Of a DNA stretch of 64,000 nucleotides, positions 16,519 to 25,245 are shown piece after piece. The notes below the pieces were generated by a model. It ran no database searches. It worked only from the letters and a program-made list of their open reading frames with translations, and was not told the DNA's origin. Source of the DNA: JAAZIN01 sp964441025 (GTDB lineage: Bacteria; Bacillota; Dethiobacteria; DTU022); assembly GCA_964441025.1 (NCBI GenBank), contig CAYTXG010000006.1, forward strand, positions 1 through 64,000, read 5' to 3'. Every line of letters starts with the position of its first letter. Within the stretch, counting starts at the first letter, position 1. A program made the position numbers and the translations under genes.

Positions 16519-17012
16519 AAGCTCCCCGAAAGCAGTGCGCAGCATTGGAAGGCCGATGCCCCGCCCCGGCCATGAACCGGTGCCGGATAACGGATGCCTG
16601 GCCGGAAAGCGGCGCCGGCGGGTAGAGGAGTTCACTTTAGCAAAGCGGGGGCAGGCCCCGGGGCACCAGGGCTGCAGTTTACGGTGAACAGGCCGCGGTG
16701 AATATCCGAAGCCGGGCCGGATCACTCTTCACAAAAAACGCCGCCAAGGCGCTGGTGAATAAACAGCCCGGAAGAACATCACCACCGGATCAACGGCAAG
16801 CCGCTGTCCCGGGTATCAGCGGCACTGTAGGATGGGAAGCGGGCAATCCTGATATAAGCGGATTGCCGACGTGCCTTAAGTACCGTCCTGGTTAACCAGG
16901 GATTCTGCATAAAGGTGGTATTTGCAACTTGAAAAGAAACCTGATACTGCCGCATTGGGTGATACATTTCCGGATGCTTAGATCTTTTTGCCTTCCCAGA
17001 AAATATTCGGCT
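16519..17012. other. About 490 bases without a recognised gene, rich in inverted repeats
   Basis: No supported reading frame. It holds CCGCTG/CAGCGG (16801-16822), GGCAATCC/GGATTGCC (16842-16867) and the perfect palindrome CCTGGTTAACCAGG (16887-16900). It may be an SCP2 3' UTR, a structured RNA or a decayed element. I tested it by eye against c-di-AMP, c-di-GMP and cobalamin riboswitch cores and saw no match. Confidence 0.5.
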
Positions 17013-17046
17013 AGTAAAGGGGCTCCCTTTGGGGGGCCCCTTTACT
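17013..17046. terminator. Hairpin between convergent SCP2 and rlpA-like genes
   Basis: Perfect 11-bp stem AGTAAAGGGGC/GCCCCTTTACT with a 12-base loop. It lies between two genes that converge, so it could end both transcripts, but neither side has a long T-run. Confidence 0.5.
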
Positions 17047-17080
17047 CCCAGTATCCCGGATAAGGCGGCACCCTGCAGAG

Positions 17081-17650
17081 CTAGGGCAGGATCTCCACCG
17101 TAACTGTGCCCACACCAAAAGACTGTATGCCGATCTCTACCGCAGCGGCGCGGGAGAGATCAATAATCCGGCCGGCGATAAAGGGTCCGCGGTCATTGAT
17201 CCGAACGGTCACACTTTTACCCGTTTTCAAAAATGTTACCCTAACCCTGGTTCCAAAAGGCAGTGTCTTGTGGGCCGCTGTAAGCGCATTCTCGTCAAAG
17301 GGCTCGCCGCTTGCCGTGAGCGAACCATGCAGGCCGTCTGTCCCGCCGTACCAGGAAGCCAGGCCCTGCAGGATATTAGCCGGCCGCTCACCCCTCGAGG
17401 GGATTTTTCCCGACTGATGGCCCGATTCAGAATCCTGCGGCGGCGGGCAGACAAGCAGCGCCTGCTGCCGCTCCACCCTGCCCAGAGCGATCCCTTTTTT
17501 TTCGAGGAAGCTACCGCAGCTCTCCGCTCCCGCCTTTTCGGATGCCCCAAAGCCGCGCTGCATGAACAGCCCGCCTGAGGCTGCCGCAAGAGCCAGTAAA
17601 CAGAGCCCTGCCTTTCCCGCTTTGCTGCTGGAAAAACCGGGGCCGATCAT
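17081..17650 (-). CDS. RlpA-like double-psi beta-barrel exported protein
   Basis: 189 aa from the ATG after AGGGGGAG. A hydrophobic N-terminal segment (about 12-30) suggests a signal peptide or anchor. The C-terminal domain (about 95-189) starts GLASWYG and contains TAAHKTLPFGTRVRV, VTVRINDRGPF and GRIIDLSRAAA, the RlpA/double-psi beta-barrel core with its conserved Asp and Arg. In E. coli RlpA is a septal lytic transglycosylase; Firmicutes members are less studied. The gene follows tatD by 90 bases. Confidence 0.85.
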   Translation of the reverse strand: MIGPGFSSSKAGKAGLCLLALAAASGGLFMQRGFGASEKAGAESCGSFLEKKGIALGRVERQQALLVCPPPQDSESGHQSGKIPSRGERPANILQGLASWYGGTDGLHGSLTASGEPFDENALTAAHKTLPFGTRVRVTFLKTGKSVTVRINDRGPFIAGRIIDLSRAAAVEIGIQSFGVGTVTVEILP

Positions 17651-17740
17651 CACTACTCCCCCTCTCCTGATTTCGGTCTCTATCTGCAGCTCCATCTTAT
17701 TATATATATGCTTCCATACCCCAATGCATGAATGGAGGAT

Positions 17741-18508
17741 TTAAGGCCAGAAGAGGCGGGTAACATTACTCTGCACCCGGCGGCAGAGGACTTCAAGCTC
17801 CAGATCAAGAATTAGGGCCACCCGTTCATAGGTTGCCCTGATATAAGCGGGTTCATTGCGTTTTCCGCGGTGGGGGAGCGGCGATAGATAGGGAGCATCT
17901 GTTTCCAGCAGCAGCCTGTCGGCCGGGATTTTTCTGATCAGAGCTCGCAGCTCATGGGAGCGGGGATAGGTCACCGGGCCCGCAATAGAGATGTAGAAAC
18001 CCAGCTCCAGAAAAGCCTTCAGATCTTGTGGGGAGCCGGAGAAACAATGGGCGATGCCGCCCCGCGGCGGCGCCGCTTCACGCAGTATCTGCAGCGTTTT
18101 GGAATGAGCTTCCCGGCTGTGAATAACCACCGGTTTGTCTAACTCCGCGGCAAGTTCAAGCTGCTCGTGGAAAACCTGCTCCTGTACAGAGCGAGGCGAC
18201 AGATCGCGGTAAAAATCAAGGCCGATCTCCCCTACAGCCAGCACCCGCCTGTTTGCTGCAAGGCCGGCCAGCCTGGAAAGGTAGCGCGGCGATACCCCGC
18301 CCGCTGAATGGGGGTGAACACCCACAGCCGCCCACAGCTGCGGGTGGGCATTGCTGAGAGCCGCCGCAGCCTCAGAATCGGCTTCATCGCTGCCCACATT
18401 GATGATCATGCCGACCCCGGCCGCCCGGGCCCTGTTGAGCACATCGCGTAGATCGGACTGGAACTGGGGGAAATTCAGATGGGCATGTGTGTCGATAAGC
18501 CGGGACAA
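17741..18508 (-). CDS. tatD: TatD family metal-dependent DNase
   Basis: 255 aa, TIM-barrel metallohydrolase. Metal-binding motifs are all visible: DTHAHLNF near the start, GEIGLDFY, VIHSREA, GIAHCFSG and LLETDAPYLSP. The start is TTG two bases after the metG stop, so translation is coupled to metG. The metG-tatD pair is conserved in Firmicutes and beyond. The family has 3'-5' exonuclease activity. Confidence 0.95.
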   Translation of the reverse strand: MSRLIDTHAHLNFPQFQSDLRDVLNRARAAGVGMIINVGSDEADSEAAAALSNAHPQLWAAVGVHPHSAGGVSPRYLSRLAGLAANRRVLAVGEIGLDFYRDLSPRSVQEQVFHEQLELAAELDKPVVIHSREAHSKTLQILREAAPPRGGIAHCFSGSPQDLKAFLELGFYISIAGPVTYPRSHELRALIRKIPADRLLLETDAPYLSPLPHRGKRNEPAYIRATYERVALILDLELEVLCRRVQSNVTRLFWP

Positions 18509-18510
18509 CG

Positions 18511-20502
18511 TTAGCGCACCCTGCTCCCGGGCGCCAGCGGACGATCCAGCGTGGTCAGGGCCAGTTCACCCCTATCGTCCTCCGCCGCAAGGAGCATCCC
18601 CTCCGAAACAAGGCCCCGCAGCTTTACCGGCTTCAGGTTGGCCACAAAGAGAACCTGGCGGCCGGCCAGCTCTTCGGGCTTGTAAAATCCGGCAATCCCG
18701 GCCACAACCTGCCGCCTCTCCCCGGCGCCGAGATCTACCGTGAGCCGGAGCAGCTTATTGCTGCCGTCCACAGCAGCCGCCTGTACAATGGTCACCGCCC
18801 GCAGGTCTATTCTGGAGAATTGATCTATGGTAATCAGGCCGGACTGCCCTTCTTCTGATCCCGCCTTTTCCGGTGGCAGGGCTTCTTTCCCGGGAAGCCT
18901 CTTTCCATTTTCCTTTTTTCCCTTTTGAGCGGGAATCTCGCGGTGCAGCTCCCGGCCCAGGTTCAGACGCGGAAAAAGATCCTCCTCCCGGCGAATCGCA
19001 GTTCCCGATTTGATACGTCCCCACTGCTGCAGGGCTTCCCACTCCCGGAATCCAGCTTCTGCCTGCAGCCCCAGCTGGCTCCAGATCTTATCCGGTGTGC
19101 GCGGCATGAACGGCCCCAGCAACGCCCCGATAAACCTGATGCTCTCCACCAGGTTGTAGAGAACTGTCCCCAGCCGTTCACTGCCAGCCGGGTCCCTGGC
19201 CAGCTCCCAGGGACTGTTTTCATCGATATATTTATTACTGCGCCGGATCAGCTTCCATAATTCACCCAGCGCCTCGTGAATCTTCAAGTCATCCATATGT
19301 CTTTCCATCGCTGCAGGCGTCTGCAGAGCCAGCTGCTGCAGTGCTCTGTCGCTTTCCGCTGAGGCTGGACTCCGTTCAGGCAGAACTCCGTTAAAATATC
19401 GTTCCACCATCGTCAGGGTCCGGCTGACCAGGTTGCCCAGATCATTGGCCAGGTCGGTATTGATCCGTTTGATCAGCGCCTCAAGACTGTAAACCCCGTC
19501 CTGGCCCATGGGAATCTCGCGCAGCAGAAAGTAACGCACTGCATCGGAGCCGTAGCGATCCGAGAGAATCATGGGGTCGATCACATTACCCTTTGACTTT
19601 GACATCTTCCCTTCCTGCATCAGCAACCACCCGTGCCCGAATATGGTCCGCGGCAGCGGCAGCTCCAGCGCCATGAGAAATATAGGCCAGTAGATTGTGT
19701 GAAAGCGCAGGATATCTTTGCCAATAAGCTGCAGGTCCGCCGGCCAGAATTGAGCCATCTTCCCGCCGCCGGCCTCACCGTAACCCAGGGCTGTGATATA
19801 ATTGCTCAGAGCATCAAGCCATACATAGATGACATGGTCAGGATCAAAGGGAACGGGGATGCCCCAGCTAAAAGAGGTCCTGGAAACACAGAGATCCTCC
19901 AGCCCCGGTTGTAAAAAATTATTGATCATCTCGTTTTTCCGCGAGGGGGGCAGTATAAATTCCGGATGGGTTTCGATATGCTCCTGCAGCCGCCCGGCAT
20001 AGCGCGACATGCGGAAGAAGTAGGCCTCCTCGGAGATCAACTCAACAGGACGTTCGCAATCGGGACACTTCCCCTCCTGCAGCTCCCGCTCCTGCCAGTA
20101 AGCCTCGCAAGGAGTACAATACCACCCCTCATACTTACCCTTATAAATATCACCCTGCTCATAAAAGCGGGTGAAGATCTGCTGCACCTTTTCATAGTGG
20201 CGCGGCTCGGTAGTCCGGATAAAATCATCATAAGAGATATCAAGCGCTTCCCAGAGATCTTTAATCCAATCAACGATTTCGCCGACAAACACCCCTGCCT
20301 TCTTCCCCGCCGCCGCCGCTTCCCGCTCGATTTTCTGGCCGTGTTCATCGGTTCCGGTAAGAAACAAGACTTCAGAACCGGTGAGCCTCTTGAAGCGAGC
20401 CACGGCATCAGCCACTACAGTGGTGTATGCATTACCGATATGCAGCTTGTTGCTGGGATAATAGATGGGCGTGGTGATGTAGAAGCTGTTTTTGCCCGCC
20501 AT
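18511..20502 (-). CDS. metG: Methionyl-tRNA synthetase
   Basis: 663 aa from the ATG seven bases after AGGAGG. Class I catalytic core with HIGNAYTT (residues 21-28), a zinc knuckle around CTPCEAYWQ and CPDC, and KMSKSKGNV. The C-terminal domain (about 555-663) is the EMAP/Trbp111-type tRNA-binding OB fold (IDLRAVTIVQAAAVDGSNKLL), joined by a Lys/Glu-rich linker. The leader is short and has no room for a T-box. It is cotranscribed with tatD. Confidence 0.97.
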   Translation of the reverse strand: MAGKNSFYITTPIYYPSNKLHIGNAYTTVVADAVARFKRLTGSEVLFLTGTDEHGQKIEREAAAAGKKAGVFVGEIVDWIKDLWEALDISYDDFIRTTEPRHYEKVQQIFTRFYEQGDIYKGKYEGWYCTPCEAYWQERELQEGKCPDCERPVELISEEAYFFRMSRYAGRLQEHIETHPEFILPPSRKNEMINNFLQPGLEDLCVSRTSFSWGIPVPFDPDHVIYVWLDALSNYITALGYGEAGGGKMAQFWPADLQLIGKDILRFHTIYWPIFLMALELPLPRTIFGHGWLLMQEGKMSKSKGNVIDPMILSDRYGSDAVRYFLLREIPMGQDGVYSLEALIKRINTDLANDLGNLVSRTLTMVERYFNGVLPERSPASAESDRALQQLALQTPAAMERHMDDLKIHEALGELWKLIRRSNKYIDENSPWELARDPAGSERLGTVLYNLVESIRFIGALLGPFMPRTPDKIWSQLGLQAEAGFREWEALQQWGRIKSGTAIRREEDLFPRLNLGRELHREIPAQKGKKENGKRLPGKEALPPEKAGSEEGQSGLITIDQFSRIDLRAVTIVQAAAVDGSNKLLRLTVDLGAGERRQVVAGIAGFYKPEELAGRQVLFVANLKPVKLRGLVSEGMLLAAEDDRGELALTTLDRPLAPGSRVR

Positions 20503-20538
20503 TGGCAAACCTCCTCCGGGGAGCTGTACGATGACGCT

Positions 20539-20566
20539 ATTATACCAAAACCGCTCTTCAAGTCAA
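20539..20566 (-). promoter_or_regulatory. Sigma-A promoter of metG-tatD
   Basis: TTGACT (20566-20561), 16-base spacer, TATAAT (20544-20539) on the minus strand. It lies back to back with the abrB promoter 60 bases away. Confidence 0.75.
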
Positions 20567-20626
20567 GAAAAGCAGGGCTATTGGATAAATATTTGTAAAG
20601 ACGGCAAAATATCGGAAAATAAGTTG

Positions 20627-20656
20627 TTGACTTACCATGTCAATTAATGGTATACT
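20627..20656 (+). promoter_or_regulatory. Sigma-A promoter of abrB with an operator-like inverted repeat
   Basis: TTGACT (20627-20632), 18-base spacer, TATACT (20651-20656). Within the spacer and overlapping the -10, TACCAT (20633-20638) and ATGGTA (20647-20652) form a 6-bp inverted repeat with an 8-base centre, well placed for a repressor such as AbrB itself or Spo0A. Confidence 0.7.
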
Positions 20657-20706
20657 GTTCCCACGCGCAAAATGTCGCATATTGTAGAAAAAGGAGGAAC
20701 TGGAAT

Positions 20707-20949
20707 TTGAAATCAACCGGTATAGTACGCAAGGTAGACGAGCTGGGTAGAGTGGTTATACCCATTGAATTGCGGCGGACACTGGGAATTGACGTGAAAG
20801 ACGCCCTGGAGATTTATGTTGACGGTGAAAAAATTATCCTTAAGAAATACGAGCCTGCCTGCATCTTCTGCGGCAATGCAGACAACGTCAAGCATTTCAA
20901 TAATCGCATTGTTTGCCACGAGTGCATCAAGCAGCTGGCCGCTGACTAG
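20707..20949 (+). CDS. abrB: AbrB family transition-state regulator with a Cys4 C-terminus
   Basis: 80 aa from TTG after AGGAGG, so the protein begins MKSTGIVRKVDELGRVVIP, almost the B. subtilis AbrB sequence. The swapped-hairpin DNA-binding domain covers residues 1-50. The C-terminal part differs from B. subtilis: CIFCGN and IVCHECI form two CxxC pairs suggestive of a zinc site in place of the usual multimerisation tail. AbrB represses stationary-phase and sporulation genes. It diverges from metG and ends at a strong bidirectional terminator. Confidence 0.92.
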   Translation: MKSTGIVRKVDELGRVVIPIELRRTLGIDVKDALEIYVDGEKIILKKYEPACIFCGNADNVKHFNNRIVCHECIKQLAAD

Positions 20950-20972
20950 AAAAATAGATGGAAAGGCCTTTC

Positions 20973-21004
20973 AAAAGCCGGATCACAATATGATCCGGCT
21001 TTTT
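20973..21004. terminator. Bidirectional terminator between abrB and ricT
   Basis: Perfect 13-bp stem AAAAGCCGGATCA/TGATCCGGCTTTT with a 5-base loop. A-rich and T-rich flanks on both sides allow it to end both converging genes. Confidence 0.85.
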
Positions 21005-21803
21005 AAGCCCTGTCAACCTCTTCCGCAGGAAATTCCCTGGTGCGCCCCGACTCGCGGAGCTTTACCCTGACTGTCTTTTTTACCCCATCCGTCCCTGCAA
21101 CCTCTCCCTCTCCATCGGGCGTCAGCACCTTCTGCCCCATCAGGGGCAGCTCTTCACGCGCATCCTCGTAAGCGCTCATCTCGAAACGGAGGCAGCACAT
21201 GAGACGGCCGCAAACGCCGGATATTTTTGTGGGATTGAGGGAGAGGTTCTGCCCCTTGGCCATGCGTATAGACACGGGGGAAAAGTCTTCCAGAAAACTG
21301 GTGCAGCAAAAATTGCGGCCGCAGGGGCCGATGCCCCCTTTCAGCTTGGCCTCATCGCGAACACCGATCTGGCGCAGCTCGATTCGTATTCTGAAAATGG
21401 AGGCAAGGTCTTTCACAAGCTCGCGGAAATCAACCCTGTCCTCAGAAGTAAAATAAAAAACGATTTTACTGCGATCAAAGGTGAACTCGGCATCCACAAG
21501 CTTCATGTTCAAGCCGTGACGCTCAATCTGGGCCTGACATTTAAGGAGGGCCTCCGCCTCCCTCTTCCTGTTTTCCCCCGCCCGGCGCTCATCGCCTTCG
21601 CCGGCCAGGCGGAGCACCTTTTTTAAAGGCATTACCAGTTCGCTCTCTGGCAACTCCTTCGGGCCGTACACGACCTCACCCATCTCCGTACCCCGCGCCG
21701 TCTCCACGATGACATTAATTCCAGGTTCTATTTTGATCTCGCCGGGATCAAAATGATAGACTTTTCCCGCCCGGCGGAAGCGAACTCCAATTACCCTGGG
21801 CAT
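21003..21803 (-). CDS. ricT: PSP1-domain protein RicT (YaaT)
   Basis: 266 aa. The PSP1 domain carries the cysteine motifs GIGPCGRNFCC and CGRLMCCLRFE, which in B. subtilis RicT help bind Fe-S clusters in the RicA-RicF-RicT complex that controls RNase Y maturation of mRNAs and sporulation phosphorelay. It overlaps the end of holB by 13 bases, the same tmk-holB-ricT order as in Bacillus. A short charged linker (GEGDERRAGENRKREAE, about 69-85) divides the N-terminal part. Confidence 0.93.
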   Translation of the reverse strand: MPRVIGVRFRRAGKVYHFDPGEIKIEPGINVIVETARGTEMGEVVYGPKELPESELVMPLKKVLRLAGEGDERRAGENRKREAEALLKCQAQIERHGLNMKLVDAEFTFDRSKIVFYFTSEDRVDFRELVKDLASIFRIRIELRQIGVRDEAKLKGGIGPCGRNFCCTSFLEDFSPVSIRMAKGQNLSLNPTKISGVCGRLMCCLRFEMSAYEDAREELPLMGQKVLTPDGEGEVAGTDGVKKTVRVKLRESGRTREFPAEEVDRA

Positions 21804-22783
21804 GCAGTAAACCTCCTTTTCATTTGCAGCAGCGCACCCTCAAGAGCAAGCCTGCGGTTAACATTGGTCGAACCGAGCTCCTGGACCAGTTTCTGGAGCA
21901 AGGACATAGCCCCCTCCAGTGCGACCGGGGTAACTGCTCCCTTTGCCCAAGATGAAACTCCAGCCGGACCGGTAAGCAGCGTCTCACTCCCACAAAGCAG
22001 ATAAATCAAGCCATCGCGGTAGCAAAGGTAGAGCATCTCCAGGAAAAAAGAGAGATCTTCTTTACCAGCCAGCGAATTGGCCAGGGAAAGAAGCTGCCGC
22101 GAAGAGTATCCGCCTGCAGCCAGACTGCGGGCCAGCTCCGCCACCTCCGCAAGCCGCTCCTCGAAAGAGGCATCGTCAGCCAGCGCCAGGGCCGCCCCGG
22201 GCAGCCCTTTGCTCAAACGCGACAGTAGGAGAGCTTTTTCCGGGGGCAGTTCCCTTTGCCGTCTCAGAATTTCCAGAATCTCGGTCCTGCTCAAGGGGTG
22301 CAGTGTAAAACGCTGGCAGCGCGAAACTATGGTGCCGGGCAGCCGCTGCGGACGTCCGGAAAGCAGGAGAAAATAAAGCCCGGGTGGCGGCTCCTCCAGT
22401 ATCTTTAAAAGCGAGGCGCAGGCTTCGGGAGTCATCAGATCCGCCTCTTCGATGATGCAGACCCGGTTCCCTCCCTCCAGATAAAAGCTGCCCCGGATCC
22501 GGCGGATTTGATCGATTCCCAAACTGCGTCCCTGCGGCCGGATATGGAACAGAGCCGGATGTGAAGCAGATTCAAGCAGGCGGCAGGAGCGGCAGCTGCC
22601 GCAGGCTAAGGCATTTTTGCGATGGGGACAGAGCAGCGCTCCGGCCAACGCCGCAGCCCAGCTTTTTTTCCCACTGCCCGAAGGTCCGCAGAATAGCAGG
22701 GCATGGCTGATCGTCCCTGCAGATATTTTTGCAGCAAGGGCGCGCCTCAGTTCAGTCTGGCCGTACAGATCTTCAAAATTCAT
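21791..22783 (-). CDS. holB: DNA polymerase III delta prime subunit
   Basis: 330 aa from the ATG after AAGGTGGAG; an in-frame start ten codons upstream is less likely. AAA+ clamp-loader subunit: Walker A-like GPSGSGKKSW, the zinc module with CPHRK...CGSCRSC, IIEEADLMTPEA, and the sensor VSRCQRF. It loads the sliding clamp with DnaX, also encoded here at 32-34 kb. It overlaps tmk by 11 bases and ricT by 13. Confidence 0.95.
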   Translation of the reverse strand: MNFEDLYGQTELRRALAAKISAGTISHALLFCGPSGSGKKSWAAALAGALLCPHRKNALACGSCRSCRLLESASHPALFHIRPQGRSLGIDQIRRIRGSFYLEGGNRVCIIEEADLMTPEACASLLKILEEPPPGLYFLLLSGRPQRLPGTIVSRCQRFTLHPLSRTEILEILRRQRELPPEKALLLSRLSKGLPGAALALADDASFEERLAEVAELARSLAAGGYSSRQLLSLANSLAGKEDLSFFLEMLYLCYRDGLIYLLCGSETLLTGPAGVSSWAKGAVTPVALEGAMSLLQKLVQELGSTNVNRRLALEGALLQMKRRFTACPG

Positions 22784-23417
22784 CAGCTCCACCTTTTCCC
22801 AACGCGGAATCAAGAAGAGGCTGCATCCCCGACCAGACCCTCAGGTGCTGCTGCTCCGCCGGGGCGGCTGCATCGATCAGGAGCACCCGCCCGGGCTCGG
22901 CGCCGGCTATGGCCAGGTAGCCCCGGCGCACACGCCGGTGAAAAGAGAGATCCCGCTCCTCAATGCGATCACCCTCCCTACCGCGGCGGCGAAGAGCCTC
23001 CTCAACAGGAAGATCAAATAAAAATGTCAGCCGGGGCAGCCGCCCCTGTGTTACCCTCTCATTGAGCCTGGAGATCCAGGCTTTATCACCGCCGCTGCCG
23101 AAGCCCTGGTAGGCGATGCTCGAATCTGTATACCTGTCGCAGACCACTACCTGCCCCGAGTGCAGAGCAGGCTCTATGACAGTAGAAACAAGCTCCGCCC
23201 GCGCCGCCATGTAGAGCAAAATCTCTGTATTTCCAGTCAGAGAATGCTCCTTCTGCAGCAGCAGCCGGCGGATCATCTCCCCGGCGGCGGTGCCGCCGGG
23301 CTCGCGGGTTGAGAGGTGGGCTATCCCCTCCCGCTCCAGCCGCTCCTTTAACAGGCGGGCCTGGGTGCTTTTCCCGCTTCCGTCAATTCCCTCCAGGGAA
23401 ACCAGGAAACCGCGCAA
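22773..23417 (-). CDS. tmk: Thymidylate kinase
   Basis: 214 aa from TTG (MRGFLVSLEGIDGSGKST), six bases after GGAAGGG. P-loop EGIDGSGKST, REPGGT, DRYTDSSIAYQG and the lid RRGREGDRIE are visible. It phosphorylates dTMP to dTDP. A longer frame opens at 23480, but its first bases lie inside the guaB terminator (23465-23491), which argues for the TTG start. Confidence 0.95.
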   Translation of the reverse strand: MRGFLVSLEGIDGSGKSTQARLLKERLEREGIAHLSTREPGGTAAGEMIRRLLLQKEHSLTGNTEILLYMAARAELVSTVIEPALHSGQVVVCDRYTDSSIAYQGFGSGGDKAWISRLNERVTQGRLPRLTFLFDLPVEEALRRRGREGDRIEERDLSFHRRVRRGYLAIAGAEPGRVLLIDAAAPAEQQHLRVWSGMQPLLDSALGKGGADEF

Positions 23418-23464
23418 ATTTTTCCCTTCCTTCAGCCGGTCCACTTCCTGATCAATTATAGCAT

Positions 23465-23491
23465 AAAAAAGCCGCGGCATTTCCGCCGCGG
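23465..23491 (-). terminator. Intrinsic terminator of guaB
   Basis: CCGCGGC/GCCGCGG 7-bp GC stem with a 6-base loop, followed on the minus strand by TTTTTT. It lies about 120 bases after the guaB stop; nothing coding is seen between. Confidence 0.8.
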
Positions 23492-23609
23492 TTCCAGCTT
23501 CAGCACGGGCGAAGCATGCCCCGCCCTCTATTAATATCGCACAGTTCCGAACACCCTGTTACCGCGGGAGAGAGGGGTTTTGATTTTAACCCCCCAGGAG
23601 CCGCGAGCT

Positions 23610-25064
23610 CTAGAAGCTGTAGTTGGGAGCCTCCTTGGTAATCTGGATGCCGTGGGGATGGCTCTCGATGAGACCCGAGCCGGTGATGCGGACAAATTTT
23701 GTTTTGCGCTGCAGCTCGTCAATGTTTTTTACGCCGCAGTACCCCATACCGGCCCGCAGGCCCCCGATGAGCTGATAGATCATGTCGCCAACAGTGCCGC
23801 GAAATGGAACCCGTCCTTCGATCCCCTCGGGAACAAGTTTCTGCTCATGCTCCTGAAAATAGCGATCATGTGAACCGTCCTTCATCGCCCCCAGCGAGCC
23901 CATGCCCCGGTAAACTTTGTAACTGCGTCCCTGGTAAATTTCGAAATCGCCCGGGCTCTCCTCGGTCCCGGCCAGAAGGCCGCCGATCATGACCACATCC
24001 GCGCCGGCGGCGATTGCCTTGGCGATATCCCCGGAGTACTTGATTCCCCCATCGGCGATTACAGGAACCTCAGCCTCGCGGCAAACCCTGGCCGCTTCGT
24101 AGATGGCGGTTATCTGGGGAACGCCGATACCGGCGATCACCCTGGTGGTACAGATAGAACCGGGACCCACACCGACTTTGACGGCATCGGCGCCGGCTTT
24201 GATCAGATCGCGCGCGCCCCCCGCTGTAGCCACGTTGCCGGCAACAAGCCCGATCCCAGGAAAGCGTTTTTTCAGGTCCCGAACCATGTCAAGCACCGGT
24301 TGGGCATGCCCGTGCGCAGAATCAACAACCAGCAGATCAACGCCCGCCTCCACAAGGGCTTCCGCCCGGCTGAGCTCTTCGCTGTTTGCTCCCACCGCCG
24401 CCGCAGCAAGAAGACGGCCTCCGCTGTCCTTTGCGGAGCGCGGGTATTGAATTGTCTTCTCGATATCCTTGATCGTTATAAGCCCCTTTAGATTAAAATC
24501 ATTGTCAACTATGGGCAGTTTTTCCACTTTATGGCGGCGCAAAATCTCCTGCGCCTGCTGCAGGGTGGTACCCTCAGGGGCGGTGACCAGCCCTTCCCTG
24601 GTCATCACCTCGCCGATAGGCCTGGTATAGTCATTTTCAAAGCGCAGATCGCGGTTGGTGATAATCCCTACCAGCCGCTCCCCCACCGTTACCGGCACGC
24701 CGGAGATGCGATATCGCTCCATCAAATCGGCGGCATCATTCAGCAGATGCTCCGGTGTAAGATGAAAGGGGTTGGTGATCACGCCGTGCTCGGAGCGTTT
24801 CACCCTGTCCACCTCTTCGGCCTGCTTCTCTACAGACATATTGCGGTGAATTACGCCGATACCGCCTTCCCGGGCCATGGCGATAGCCATCCGGGTCTCG
24901 GTCACCGTATCCATACCGGCCGACATGAGAGGAAGATTCAACCTGATGCCGCGGGTCACGGCGGTGGTAACATCCACATCCCGGGGCAGCACCCTCGATT
25001 TGGCCGGGATCAACAACACATCGTCAAAGGTTAACCCTTCACGGGAAAACTTGTCGTCCCCCAT
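23610..25064 (-). CDS. guaB: Inosine-5'-monophosphate dehydrogenase
   Basis: 484 aa from the ATG after GGGGAGGG. Commits IMP to GMP synthesis by NAD-dependent oxidation to XMP. Order: barrel N-terminus TFDDVLLIPAKS, a tandem CBS insert (about 90-205), then the catalytic GPGSICTTRVIAGIG with its Cys, and the flap region GMGSLGAMKDGSHDRYFQ. Monocistronic, with its own promoter and terminator. Confidence 0.98.
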   Translation of the reverse strand: MGDDKFSREGLTFDDVLLIPAKSRVLPRDVDVTTAVTRGIRLNLPLMSAGMDTVTETRMAIAMAREGGIGVIHRNMSVEKQAEEVDRVKRSEHGVITNPFHLTPEHLLNDAADLMERYRISGVPVTVGERLVGIITNRDLRFENDYTRPIGEVMTREGLVTAPEGTTLQQAQEILRRHKVEKLPIVDNDFNLKGLITIKDIEKTIQYPRSAKDSGGRLLAAAAVGANSEELSRAEALVEAGVDLLVVDSAHGHAQPVLDMVRDLKKRFPGIGLVAGNVATAGGARDLIKAGADAVKVGVGPGSICTTRVIAGIGVPQITAIYEAARVCREAEVPVIADGGIKYSGDIAKAIAAGADVVMIGGLLAGTEESPGDFEIYQGRSYKVYRGMGSLGAMKDGSHDRYFQEHEQKLVPEGIEGRVPFRGTVGDMIYQLIGGLRAGMGYCGVKNIDELQRKTKFVRITGSGLIESHPHGIQITKEAPNYSF

Positions 25065-25107
25065 TTTTATCCCTCCCCGGGTTTTTCCTCCCCGTGTAAT
25101 TAAAAAT

Positions 25108-25136
25108 ATGATAGCAACAACCCCTCCCGGTGTCAA
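25108..25136 (-). promoter_or_regulatory. Sigma-A promoter of guaB
   Basis: Perfect TTGACA (25136-25131), 17-base spacer, TATCAT (25113-25108) on the minus strand. The leader is about 40 bases. Confidence 0.75.
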
Positions 25137-25245
25137 CCTGAATAAAATACCCGCCCTTCAGGGGAAGCACCCCCGCAGGGAGCCAAAAAGGAATTTTATC
25201 AGGTCAAGAAGAAACAGATAGTAGATGTAAAGGGGGGAAGAATAA

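Noticed and set aside
16057..16725. A 222-codon minus-strand frame over the SCP2 gene
   Set aside because: Antisense to SCP2, which has promoter, ribosome site and domain match.
16698..16895. A 65-codon plus-strand frame between SCP2 and rlpA-like genes
   Set aside because: No ribosome site, no recognised family, and it runs through several palindromes.
16519..17012. c-di-AMP, c-di-GMP or cobalamin riboswitch
   Set aside because: The conserved cores of these riboswitches were looked for on both strands and not found.
23418..23480. Longer N-terminus for tmk
   Set aside because: These bases include the guaB terminator, and the TTG start has a good ribosome site at the family-typical place.
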